A DNA stretch of 48,146 bases from Glycomyces albidus (GTDB lineage Bacteria > Actinomycetota > Actinomycetes > Mycobacteriales > Micromonosporaceae): assembly GCF_009451885.1 (NCBI RefSeq), contig NZ_WIAO01000037.1, positions 1-48,146 of the forward strand. The letters run 5' to 3'. Position numbers and translations under genes: made by a program. Below are positions 34,584 through 42,507 of this stretch, in pieces. The notes beneath the pieces were generated by a model. The model was not told the DNA's origin. It was given only the letters and a program-made list of their open reading frames with translations, and made no database searches. Within the stretch, counting starts at the first letter, position 1, and each line of letters starts with the position of its first letter.

Positions 34584-35772
34584 CGCACGGTTCGGCGAAC
34601 CGCACATGGTGGCGGAACACGACACCTGGATAAGTCTCGATCCCGTCATCGGCTGCCCCGCCGATTGCGCATACTGCTACCTCGGGCCCCTGCGACTGAA
34701 GGCGAGGCGGCCGATGCAGCGAGTCGACACGGCGAGCGCCGGGGGCCTGCTGCGAGCCTACCTCTACGGCAGAAGATCCGAGCTCATCGATCCGGACACC
34801 GATACGACGCCGATCTGCCTGGGCAATTACACCGACATGTTGATGACCCGGGACAACCGCCGGGCGCTGCTCGGCATTCTGGCCGAGATCACCAGTATCC
34901 TCTCGCCGCGATTGCTCGTTCTCATCACGAAGTCCGCGCTCGACAAGGAGACGGTCAACGCCATCGACGGATTCGGCTGGCCGGTGCTCTGGTTCTTCAG
35001 CCAGTCGTTCGCATTCCTGAAGCAGGGCCGGCTCGAACTCGGCCGCGTCGCGGACTTCGACACCACGATCGGCAACGCCGAACTGGTCACAACCACAACG
35101 AATCAGCGCGCCGCCCACTTCTGGCGTCCTTTCGTGCGGGAACTCATTCCCCCCTTAGCCGAGCGGCATCGCATCGTCGAACGGCTCAAGGGCTCCGGAA
35201 TGCAGTGCTCGGTGGTCCTCGGCATGGCACGGGGCCCCGGCACCCCCGCGGAGGATCGGCGTCTCCATGAGGCGATGCCGTCGGCGTTCGAATCGGATCC
35301 GGTCGGCAGCGAAGTCATCGACCGCGAGGCATGGCGCGAGATCAGCACTGTGGCGCGCCGAGCGGGGTACCCGATGTACCGGCACTCCTCGTGCGCCATC
35401 GCGTTGGCGCAGTCGCGTCCCGAGCAGCTCGGCACCTGGGGCGGCGTCGCCGCATCGGAACGCTGCCTCCCGTGCCAGTGCCCGAGCGTCCAGCGCCGCC
35501 GATGCGGCTCTAGGAAAGAGCAGGCGGCCGACCAGGTCCATATGCGCAGCTTCGCGGACGAAGTCGCCAAGTTCCTGGAACTCGAAAGCGGCGAAATCAC
35601 ATACGACGTCGCAAAAGGACTGATACATATACACGCAAGTGTGGCCGAGTTCGACTACAACACGATCCTCCATGCCGCTTCGGGCCGCTATCTGATCAGC
35701 GCGCGCTCGATCGCGACGCAGAAGGCATGGCAGGGATCCTTCGCCACCGTCTATTCCAAGCAGAAGGATTGA
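34570..35772 (+). CDS. Radical SAM enzyme with C-terminal Cys cluster
   Basis: The 400-residue product has IGCPADCAYCYLGP at 28-40, the CX3CX2C motif (C29, C33, C36) for the SAM-binding 4Fe-4S cluster, in a context (DPVIGCPADCAYCYL) like that of spore-photoproduct-lyase or DNA-repair-type radical SAM proteins. A TIM-barrel region follows (LLVLITKSALD, MQCSVVLGMA). Near the C terminus, C299, C302, C304 and C312 (CLPCQCPSVQRRRC) may bind a second cluster. Another motif is RHSSCAIA (C275). The substrate is unknown; a nucleotide, lipid or peptide is possible. Overlap with the kinase gene (14 bp) and 4 bp before the HD gene show a single operon. Confidence 0.85.
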   Translation: MPTHDARFGEPHMVAEHDTWISLDPVIGCPADCAYCYLGPLRLKARRPMQRVDTASAGGLLRAYLYGRRSELIDPDTDTTPICLGNYTDMLMTRDNRRALLGILAEITSILSPRLLVLITKSALDKETVNAIDGFGWPVLWFFSQSFAFLKQGRLELGRVADFDTTIGNAELVTTTTNQRAAHFWRPFVRELIPPLAERHRIVERLKGSGMQCSVVLGMARGPGTPAEDRRLHEAMPSAFESDPVGSEVIDREAWREISTVARRAGYPMYRHSSCAIALAQSRPEQLGTWGGVAASERCLPCQCPSVQRRRCGSRKEQAADQVHMRSFADEVAKFLELESGEITYDVAKGLIHIHASVAEFDYNTILHAASGRYLISARSIATQKAWQGSFATVYSKQKD

Positions 35773-35776
35773 GCAG

Positions 35777-36766
35777 ATGTCGTACATTCAGTCTGTCGAG
35801 GCCACCTGGGCCCCGCAGTCCGCCCGATTGTCCCGGCGGGTATCGCGATTGCGCAACATCACCGGCTTCGTGACCGTCTTCGACCAGGCCGGCGACGGAC
35901 GGACCGCGCTCTTCGCCCGATTCGGCCACGTGCAGCGCGTCGCCGCCGTCGCCGGGCTGCTGGCCGAGCAGGACCGGGACCTCGACACCGGGGCCATCAG
36001 ACGGCTCGTCTGGACCCATGACCTCAACCGCTGGCCCTTCGCCCACAACAGCGAGCGCGACCGCTTCGACCAGATCGCGAACCTGGACGAGTACTTCCGG
36101 CACGAAGACGAAGTCTCCGACACGGATGTGGCGGATTTGAAGGGCATCAACCGCAAAGACCCGCGCGGCATCTCCGACGAGGCGAAGGTCGTGCTGCTCG
36201 CCGACGCCGTCACCGGCATGGTCGAGGACCCGCTCTTCGCGGTTGTGGGCCTGAACGTCAGCCCGCACTGCATTCCCGGGCCCGTCGACGAGCTCGTCGG
36301 GTACTCGCTTGCGGGCGAACCGAGGCTGTTCGACAACTGCAGAGAACTCACCGAGGAGTTCCACCGCTCCGGCGCCTCCCTCGCCGCCGACTTCCACCGG
36401 CGGATCGGGGACCTCTTCCACGAACTCGTGGAGCGCTTCCTGAAGGAACGCTGCCAAGCCGACCTCTGGACGAGCTACGGCGGCCTGCTGGACGTCTCCA
36501 AGCTCGTCAAGGAGTCGTTCATGCGCAAGACCATCTTCCCGATCAACAACAACCTGGTCTGCCACGCCGACTGGTTGCAGTCGACGGTGATGCCCTGGTT
36601 CTTCGCGAACCGCGACGACGCCTCCGACCGCCTCCTGGAGCTCGACGAGGACGCGTTCGTGGCCGAGGCGACCGCGCCCGGCGCCCCCTTCAGCAGCGAC
36701 CAGTTCCGGCCGGACCTGGAGGTCGTCGCCCGCGAGATGCCGCAGGACGCGTTCATCCGCGTCTGA
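35777..36766 (+). CDS. HD-domain phosphohydrolase, dGTPase-like
   Basis: The 329-residue product has an HD domain with RFGHVQRVAAVAG (H51), VWTHDLNRWPFAHNSE (H81, D82, H90, N91) and LLADAVTGMVEDPLF (D143), a full set of metal ligands. The WTHDLNRWPFAHNSE stretch resembles HDLGHxPFGHxGE of dNTP triphosphohydrolases. It lies four bp after the radical SAM gene with AAGGA before the ATG. The reaction is likely hydrolysis of a nucleotide or cyclic nucleotide; whether the target is a dNTP, an enzyme product from the operon or RNA is unknown. Confidence 0.8.
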   Translation: MSYIQSVEATWAPQSARLSRRVSRLRNITGFVTVFDQAGDGRTALFARFGHVQRVAAVAGLLAEQDRDLDTGAIRRLVWTHDLNRWPFAHNSERDRFDQIANLDEYFRHEDEVSDTDVADLKGINRKDPRGISDEAKVVLLADAVTGMVEDPLFAVVGLNVSPHCIPGPVDELVGYSLAGEPRLFDNCRELTEEFHRSGASLAADFHRRIGDLFHELVERFLKERCQADLWTSYGGLLDVSKLVKESFMRKTIFPINNNLVCHADWLQSTVMPWFFANRDDASDRLLELDEDAFVAEATAPGAPFSSDQFRPDLEVVAREMPQDAFIRV

Positions 36767-36937
36767 TCCGCTCCCCTCCCAGGACGCGTTCCGGGGATCA
36801 GGGGCGGCAGTATCATGGCGGGGGCCTCGGATCCGCGGGCCGGAGCGACGGGAAGACGTGCCCAGCCGTCCCGATCGACGTCCGCCGGGTCGAGGTCTTC
36901 GCCGTGTCCGCCCGTTTCATGCCCGAGGTCGCCCGAG

Positions 36938-37981
36938 ATGCAGCAGTACGCCATGTTGATCGCCCCTTCCGCGAACCGGGTGTACTCGCAGCAGGCGACC
37001 CGCATGGTCGCCAACGAGATCGCCGTGCTCGCCCTCGGTGCGTTGAGCGGTGCGGTGGAGGACCTCGACGAGGCGGTGTTCGGCGGGGTGCCGTACCTGA
37101 CGTTCCGGTCGGCGACCTTGAGCGGGCGGGACCTGCGGCTGCTGTCGAACGTGTCGAGCCTGTTCGCGCTGTTCGAGGTGCACGGGACGATGCTGGAGCC
37201 GGTCCCGGTGCAGCGCATGGACCGGTACGACGACGACCTGGTGTCGATCCTCAAGTACGTCGGGAAGACGAACGAGCAGTTCACGAAACTGCTGCTGAAC
37301 GTGACCGCGGCGAGCGCGTTCGACGCGGAGCGGATCCTCGCCGGGGGCCTGAAGGTGCTCGACCCGATGTGCGGGCGGGGGACCACGCTCAACCAGGCCG
37401 CGATGTACGGGTTCGACGGGTACGGCGTCGAGGTCGACAAGCGGGACTTCGAGGCGTACGGGGCGTTCATCCAGCGCTGGCTGAAAGACAAGCGGCTCAA
37501 GCACAAGGCGCTGACGAGCCGGGTGAAGCGGGACGGGCGGGGCGTGGGGCAGCGGACCCGGGTCGAGTTCTCCGCCACGAAGGAGTTGCACCGCGCCGGC
37601 GAGACGCAGGTGCTGGAGATCGTCAACGCCGACACGCTGCGCAGCGGCGAGGTGTACAAGAAGCGGAGTTTCGACCTGATCGTGACCGACGCGCCCTACG
37701 GCGTCCAGCATGCCGCGGTGCGCGACTCGCGGTCGCTCTCGCGCCGCCCGACCGAGCTGCTGGAGGCGGCGATACCGGTCTGGGCCGAGCTGCTGCGCCC
37801 CGGCGGGGCGATGGGCGTCTCCTGGAACACGTACACGACCGAGCGGTCGGCGATCGCCGGGATGCTCGAGGCGGCGGGCCTGGCGGTGATGGACGCCGGG
37901 CCCTATCTCGACTTCGAGCACCGCGTCGACCACGCGATCAACCGCGACCTGATCGTGGCGCGCCTGCCGAAGGAGCGCTGA
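36938..37981 (+). CDS. SAM-dependent methyltransferase, TRM11/TrmG10-like RNA methyltransferase
   Basis: The 347-residue product has LKVLDPMCGRGTTLNQAAMYGFDGYGVEVDK (139-168), the SAM-binding motif I plus the acidic loop, and SFDLIVTDAPYGVQ (244-258), where DAPYG replaces the catalytic DPPYG/NPPY motif of N2-guanosine or N6-adenine methylation. The N-terminal ~110 residues (YAMLIAPSANRVY, LTFRSATLSGRDLRLLSNVSSLFALF) do not match a known THUMP clearly. The likely target is tRNA. I chose ATG at 36938 with GAGG ten bases upstream; further upstream the frame is open but not conserved-looking. It is monocistronic between the accessory cassette and the phytase and has a terminator. Confidence 0.75.
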   Translation: MQQYAMLIAPSANRVYSQQATRMVANEIAVLALGALSGAVEDLDEAVFGGVPYLTFRSATLSGRDLRLLSNVSSLFALFEVHGTMLEPVPVQRMDRYDDDLVSILKYVGKTNEQFTKLLLNVTAASAFDAERILAGGLKVLDPMCGRGTTLNQAAMYGFDGYGVEVDKRDFEAYGAFIQRWLKDKRLKHKALTSRVKRDGRGVGQRTRVEFSATKELHRAGETQVLEIVNADTLRSGEVYKKRSFDLIVTDAPYGVQHAAVRDSRSLSRRPTELLEAAIPVWAELLRPGGAMGVSWNTYTTERSAIAGMLEAAGLAVMDAGPYLDFEHRVDHAINRDLIVARLPKER

Positions 37982-38005
37982 GCCGCCGGGCGGGCGCCCG
38001 GCGGC
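37982..38005. terminator. Bidirectional terminator between methyltransferase and phytase genes
   Basis: A GC-rich hairpin with ~10-11-bp stem (GCCGCCGGGC at 37982-37991 with its complement at 37996-38005) lies between two convergent stops only 36 bp apart. Confidence 0.75.
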
Positions 38006-38017
38006 CCTGCCGTTCCG

Positions 38018-39280
38018 CTAGCGGCGGCCGCAGTCGGTGCGGAGGTCGAGGCCGCTGTGCTCGGCCACGTCCTCCCAGGCGAGGTATTTGAAGTTGGTGC
38101 TGGACTCGTCGGCGCCTTCGGGGGTGTTGTCGCCGTCCTGGACGACGAGGAGGCCGCCTTCGTAGCCGGGGAGGCTCGCGTTGACGACGTCGGCGCCGTC
38201 GCTGTGCTGGGTGGAGTCGACCGCGCCCGCTTCGATGGTGAAGCCGCCGAGGTAGGGGTTGGCGCCGCGGAGGTCGTAGACGGCGAAGCTGTCGTCGCCC
38301 TGGGAGGAGGCGAGGAGGTAGCCGGAGCCGCGGCCGGTGGCGTAGATCGTCAGGCCCTCGATGTCGGTGTGGAGGACGTCGCCGCCGTAGCCGGGGTCGG
38401 GGCCGTACGTGCACTCGTCGGTCTCGGGGTCGTACGTGCCGGGGAGGCCGAACTCGACGGCGGTGTCGACGAGTTCGGGTTCGCCGGTGAGGTCGGCGGC
38501 GATCTTCCAGATGCCGACGAGTTCCTGGCCGAGGTAGGCGGTGCCGGTGGCCTCGTCGACGACCATGCCTTCGACCTGCGGGTCCTGGCCGGTGTCGTCG
38601 CACGGCTTCCAGGTGTCGCCGTTGGGGAGGTCGAATTCGGCGGGGAGGTGCAGCGTCCGGACCTTGTCCCAGGTGACGTGCTCGCCGTCGGCTCGCAGTT
38701 TGAGCAGGGCCACTTCGGATTCGGCGTTGCGGCTGACGAGGGCGTAGGCGCCGGAGCGGTTCTGGAAGGTCGCGAGGCCGTACGCGGTGTGCTCGCCGTT
38801 GACCTCCTCCTGGGAGGCGGTGAAGATCGTGCCGGCGTCGGGGTCGGTGACGTCGACGAGTTCGCCGTCCTCGATCGCGAAGATCCCGAGGTCGTCCATG
38901 CCCCGGTCGGAGGCCACGGCGAGGTCGACGCGTTCGCCGTCGAGGCGGAAGCCGGTGACGAGGTCCACGTTGTTGTACCGGCCGGGGGCGTCGTCCTCGC
39001 CGGGCGCCGGGCGCGGTTCGATGTGCTGGACTTCGTCGCCTTCGAGGTCGTAGACGTAGATGCCGGCCTCTTTGGCGGTGGTGATGACGAGGCTGTCCTC
39101 GGGGTCCTCCTCGTCGATCCAGATCGCGGGGTCGTCGGCGTCGGCGTCGTCCTCGTCGTAGAGGGCCGGGGTCTCGAGGATCGCGGTCAGCGGCTCCTCG
39201 CCGGCCGCTCCGGCCGCGGAGGCGGTGAGCAGGACGGCGATGGAGCCGAAGGCGGTGAGGGTGAGCAGGCGGGGCGGCAC
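38018..39280 (-). CDS. Secreted beta-propeller phytase (3-phytase)
   Basis: The 420-residue product has a signal peptide (PPRLLTLTAFGSIAVLLTASAAGAA) and a six-bladed propeller with BPP motifs: DADDPAIWIDEEDPEDSLVITTAKEAGIYVYDLEG, RYNNVDL, LAVASDRG, VEGMVVDEATGTAYLGQELVGIW, DIEGLTIYATGRGSGYLLASSQGDDSFAVYD. The DDPAIW motif is the family mark. The acidic surface fits Ca2+ binding. It should cleave phytate outside the cell. GTG at 39280 is preceded by GGAGG four bases upstream; an in-frame ATG at 39307 has none. A PHO box lies 50 bp upstream, so phosphate control is likely. Confidence 0.9.
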   Translation of the reverse strand: MPPRLLTLTAFGSIAVLLTASAAGAAGEEPLTAILETPALYDEDDADADDPAIWIDEEDPEDSLVITTAKEAGIYVYDLEGDEVQHIEPRPAPGEDDAPGRYNNVDLVTGFRLDGERVDLAVASDRGMDDLGIFAIEDGELVDVTDPDAGTIFTASQEEVNGEHTAYGLATFQNRSGAYALVSRNAESEVALLKLRADGEHVTWDKVRTLHLPAEFDLPNGDTWKPCDDTGQDPQVEGMVVDEATGTAYLGQELVGIWKIAADLTGEPELVDTAVEFGLPGTYDPETDECTYGPDPGYGGDVLHTDIEGLTIYATGRGSGYLLASSQGDDSFAVYDLRGANPYLGGFTIEAGAVDSTQHSDGADVVNASLPGYEGGLLVVQDGDNTPEGADESSTNFKYLAWEDVAEHSGLDLRTDCGRR

Positions 39281-39329
39281 GGAGCCTCCAAGGGGGAGGG
39301 GGTTCATCGGTCGGATCGATCCTCGACCC

Positions 39330-39351
39330 CGCCGATGAACCCCAGGTGAAT
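39330..39351 (-). promoter_or_regulatory. PHO box upstream of phytase gene
   Basis: On the reverse strand, two adjacent 11-bp units, ATTCACCTGGG (39351-39341) and GTTCATCGGCG (39340-39330), each match the PhoP repeat consensus G(G/T)TCAYYYR(G/C)G at 10 of 11 positions. The second unit is also part of a 12-bp-arm inverted repeat (39299-39310 with 39332-39343). The same kind of repeat precedes phoD. Confidence 0.75.
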
Positions 39352-39414
39352 CCCGCTCGTCCTGTGCCCCAACGCTCTCGCGGCCGCCTCAACGCTTCGG
39401 CGACCGCTTCGACC

Positions 39415-41511
39415 TCAGGCGGTCCTGGTGCGGGTCCGCCACAGCAGCCACACGAAGTACGGCGTCCCGATCAGTGCGCACACGAGCCCGGCCGGGAGCT
39501 GCGCCGGCGCGATCACCGTGCGGCCCAGCGTGTCCGAGAGGCTCACGAGGAGCACGCCCAGGAGCACCGACACCGGCAGCACCCGCGCGTGGCGGCTGCC
39601 GACGAGTCCTCGGGCGAGGTGCGGCGCGACGAGGCCGACGAACCCGATGACGCCGACGACGGCGACGGCGGCAGCCGTGAGCACGGCGGCCGCGCACAGC
39701 AGGAGCAGCCGGGTCCGCTCGAGCCGCACCCCGAGGGTGCGCGGCGTGTCGTCGTCGAGCGAGAGGAGGTCGATCTCCTTGCGGTGGGCGATGATCAGCG
39801 GCAGCACGACCACGAGTGCGGCGACGAGCGGGATGAGCCGGTCGGCGGTGCGTCCGTAGGTCGTCCCCGACAGCCAGGTCATGGCCTTCGGCGTGTTCCA
39901 CGGGTCCGACGCCAGGATGAGCAGCGTGATCGCGGCCATGCCGAGTGACCACACGCCGATCCCGATGAGGACCAGGCGGGACGTGTCGAGTCCGCCGCGC
40001 CACGCCGTCGCGTACACGAGCGCGAACGCGCCGAGCCCGCCCGCGGCCGCGACGCCGGTGACCGCCCAGGGACCCGCGGAAGGGGCCCAGGTGATGAGGG
40101 CGACCGCGCCGATGCCGGCGCCGGCGGTGACGCCGAGCAGGCCCGGTTCGGCGAGCGGGTTCCGCAGGATCCCCTGCGTCACGGTGCCGGCGCACGCGAG
40201 CGCCGCGCCGGCGAGGACCGCGGCGAGGACGCGCGGGTAGCGCTGCTCGATGATCCACGTGTAGCTCGCGCCGGTCCTCCCGGCGACCCAGTTGACGAGG
40301 TCGCCGCCGAGGAGCATGGTGTCGCCCGAGAGCATCCCGGCGAACAGGGCCCCGACCGAGGCGGCGGCGAGGCCGCCGACGACGGCCAGGAACGCGAGCC
40401 GGCTCCGGTTCGCCGCGCCGTGCAGGATCGCGGGCCGGTCCTCCGAGCCGGCGCTGGTGACCGAGCGCGCCAGCCACACCATGACGCCGGCGCCGAGGAT
40501 CGTGGTGGTGACGCCGACGGGGATCTCGATGCTCTTGTCGGCGCCCAGGATCGCGCGGACGGCGAGGTCGGCGCCGACGATGACGAGCGCGCCGCACAGG
40601 GCGCTGAACGGGATCAGGGCCCGGTGGGCGAGCAGGACCGGGAAGCGCCGCGCGACCTGGCGCGCGATGACCGGGGCCGCGAGGCCGACGAAGCCGATCG
40701 GCCCGGCGACGGTGACCGCGCACGAGGCCAGCAGCAGCGAGCAGACGACGGCGACCGTGCGGGTGCGCCGGACGTGCACGCCCAGGCTCGCGGCGGTGTC
40801 GTCGCCCAGCCGCAGCAGGTCCAGGCGCGGGGCCGCGAGCATCGCCACGGCGATCGCGAGGAGCACCAGCGGCGCGGCCTGCCCGGTCGAGTCGAACCCG
40901 GCCAGGTTGAGACTGCCCGAGCCCCAGGCGAACAGGCCGGTCGTCTCCTCCTGGAACAGCAGGATGAGCAGCGACACGAGCGAGTTCCCGGCCATGGCGG
41001 CCGCCGACCCGGCGAGGATCAGCCGGGTGGTGGCCGATTCGCCGCCGCCCGCCGACAGGGCGAGCACCAGGCCCGCGGTCAGGAGCGCGCCGGTGAAGGC
41101 GACGCCGACCCCTGACAGCAGCGGCAGCGTGATCCCGAAGGCCGCCACGGCGGTCACGGCCAGGTACGCCCCGGCGTTCACCGCGAGCGTGTCGGGGCTC
41201 GCGAGCGGGTTGCGCGCCACCGACTGGAGCAGCACGCCGGAGGCGCCGAGGGCGATCCCGACGAGGACCGCCCCGGCGAGGCGCGGCAGCCGCGAGCCTT
41301 CGAGGACGTTGAGGACGCCCTCGTCGGCGGTGCCGGCGACCAGCCGCAGCAGGTCGCCGGCGTCCACTTCGGACGTTCCTTGGGTGAGGTGGAGGGCCGC
41401 CAGCACGACCAGCGCCCCGACCGTGCCGGCGAGGACCGCCGCGGCCGGGAGGAGGCGCGGGGCCCGCCGGGCCCGGGCCTCCGGTCGCGCCGGCGGGCTC
41501 AGCGTGCTCAA
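39415..41511 (-). CDS. Double-length FecCD/FhuB-type siderophore permease
   Basis: The 698-residue protein is two FecCD permease modules joined head to tail, like FhuB of E. coli. Half 1 (about 20-335) has GSRLPRLAGAVLVGIALGASGVLLQSVARNPLASPDTLAVNAGA, then GPIGFVGLAAPVIAR; half 2 (about 345-698) has EQRYPRVLAAVLAGAALACAGTVTQGILRNPLAEPGLLGVTAGAG, then GVIGFVGLVAPHLAR. Each half has about ten membrane helices. Loops (R..LG, GFVGL.AP..AR) that dock with the ATPase occur in each half. TTG at 41511 overlaps the binding-protein stop (TTGA) and has GAGG ten bases before it. It imports iron siderophores with the ATPase and binding protein encoded upstream. Confidence 0.9.
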   Translation of the reverse strand: MSTLSPPARPEARARRAPRLLPAAAVLAGTVGALVVLAALHLTQGTSEVDAGDLLRLVAGTADEGVLNVLEGSRLPRLAGAVLVGIALGASGVLLQSVARNPLASPDTLAVNAGAYLAVTAVAAFGITLPLLSGVGVAFTGALLTAGLVLALSAGGGESATTRLILAGSAAAMAGNSLVSLLILLFQEETTGLFAWGSGSLNLAGFDSTGQAAPLVLLAIAVAMLAAPRLDLLRLGDDTAASLGVHVRRTRTVAVVCSLLLASCAVTVAGPIGFVGLAAPVIARQVARRFPVLLAHRALIPFSALCGALVIVGADLAVRAILGADKSIEIPVGVTTTILGAGVMVWLARSVTSAGSEDRPAILHGAANRSRLAFLAVVGGLAAASVGALFAGMLSGDTMLLGGDLVNWVAGRTGASYTWIIEQRYPRVLAAVLAGAALACAGTVTQGILRNPLAEPGLLGVTAGAGIGAVALITWAPSAGPWAVTGVAAAGGLGAFALVYATAWRGGLDTSRLVLIGIGVWSLGMAAITLLILASDPWNTPKAMTWLSGTTYGRTADRLIPLVAALVVVLPLIIAHRKEIDLLSLDDDTPRTLGVRLERTRLLLLCAAAVLTAAAVAVVGVIGFVGLVAPHLARGLVGSRHARVLPVSVLLGVLLVSLSDTLGRTVIAPAQLPAGLVCALIGTPYFVWLLWRTRTRTA

Positions 41512-42497
41512 CTCGCGTAGACCTCGGCGAAGTAGTCGAGGATGGCCTCGGAGGACTTGGGGCCGCCGAAGGTCCAGGTGCCGGCGGGCAGCTCGTACAC
41601 GTCGCCGTTCTTGACGAACGTCAGGTTCTCCCAGATGGCGTTGCCGGCGACGCCCGTGGTGAAGATGTCGCTGCCGTCGGCGTTGTTGTTGATGAACTTC
41701 AGTTCGGTGTCGGTGTACTGGGCCATGCCTTCGACGTCGGTGCCGCCCAGGCCCCACATGCCGTCGGTCTCGCCGGTCCAGGCGTTCTCGAGGCCCGCGG
41801 CGGTGCCGAGGGAGCCGACGAGGGACCCGGCGCCGAAGGGGCGGATGGCGACGGCGTCGCCCTCGATCCAGCCGTCGGCGAACAGGTAGGGGATGTCGCC
41901 GGTGCCGGCGGCCTCGATGGCGGCCTTCGTGTCCGCGACCTTGGCCTCGAAGTCGGCCCAGAGGGCGTCGGCCTCGTCGGTCTTGCCGAGGAGCTCGGCG
42001 ATCATGTCGACGTCGCGCTGCATGCGCGCGAGGTTGTCGGTCTCGTTGGAGCCCTCGGTGACCAGGACCGGCACGAACTCCTCGATCGAGGCGATGAGGG
42101 CCTCGTCGTCGGTCTCCATGACCACCAGGTCGGCGTTCAGGCCCGCGATGGCGTCGACGGACGGCTCGGAGCGGGTGCCGACGTCGGCGACGGTGTCGTC
42201 GAGGGGCACGGTCCCGCCGACCCACGTGTTGTAGCCCTCGAGGTCGGCGACGCCGACGGGCATGACCCCGAGGCTCGCGACGATCTCGACCTCGGCCCAT
42301 TCGAGCGCCACGACGTTCTCGGCGGGGGCGTCGAGTTCCACGGTGCGGCCGAGGAAGTCGGTGACCGAGACCGGGCCGGCCTCGGTGTCGGCGCCGCCGG
42401 AGTCCTGGCCGTCCTCGGTGGTGCCGCACGCGGCGGCGGCGAGGACGGCGGCCAGTGCCGCGGGCACGGCGAAGGTCTTGAGGTTGGGGAGTCGCAT
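41508..42497 (-). CDS. Iron-siderophore ABC transporter substrate-binding lipoprotein
   Basis: The 329-residue product has a lipoprotein signal with lipobox AAAC (Cys24), an acidic Gly/Ser/Asp linker, and a FepB/FhuD-like two-lobe domain: VTDFLGRTVELDAPAENVVALEWAEVEIVASLGVMPVGVADLEGYN, VGTRSEPSVDAIAGLNADLVVME, and WENLTFVKNGDVYELPAGTW near the end. It captures ferric siderophore outside the cell and hands it to the permease. It is 10 bp after the ATPase gene; GAAGGAA lies five bases before the ATG. Siderophore type is unknown. Confidence 0.9.
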   Translation of the reverse strand: MRLPNLKTFAVPAALAAVLAAAACGTTEDGQDSGGADTEAGPVSVTDFLGRTVELDAPAENVVALEWAEVEIVASLGVMPVGVADLEGYNTWVGGTVPLDDTVADVGTRSEPSVDAIAGLNADLVVMETDDEALIASIEEFVPVLVTEGSNETDNLARMQRDVDMIAELLGKTDEADALWADFEAKVADTKAAIEAAGTGDIPYLFADGWIEGDAVAIRPFGAGSLVGSLGTAAGLENAWTGETDGMWGLGGTDVEGMAQYTDTELKFINNNADGSDIFTTGVAGNAIWENLTFVKNGDVYELPAGTWTFGGPKSSEAILDYFAEVYAS

Positions 42498-42507
42498 CGG
42501 GTTCCTT

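Noticed and set aside
31801..36766. Canonical CBASS operon.
   Set aside because: The NUDIX protein is of the type seen near CBASS, but no CD-NTase (nucleotidyltransferase with GS and DxD motifs), E1/E2/JAB or Cap effector is present.
36938..37981. Restriction-modification DNA methyltransferase.
   Set aside because: The DAPYG motif and the lack of an endonuclease or specificity gene nearby favour an RNA methyltransferase.
39299..39343. Terminator of the siderophore operon from the inverted repeat.
   Set aside because: It is beyond the phytase start, more than 70 bp past the permease stop and partly made of the PHO repeat; its loop is 21 nt. A weak terminator function cannot be excluded.
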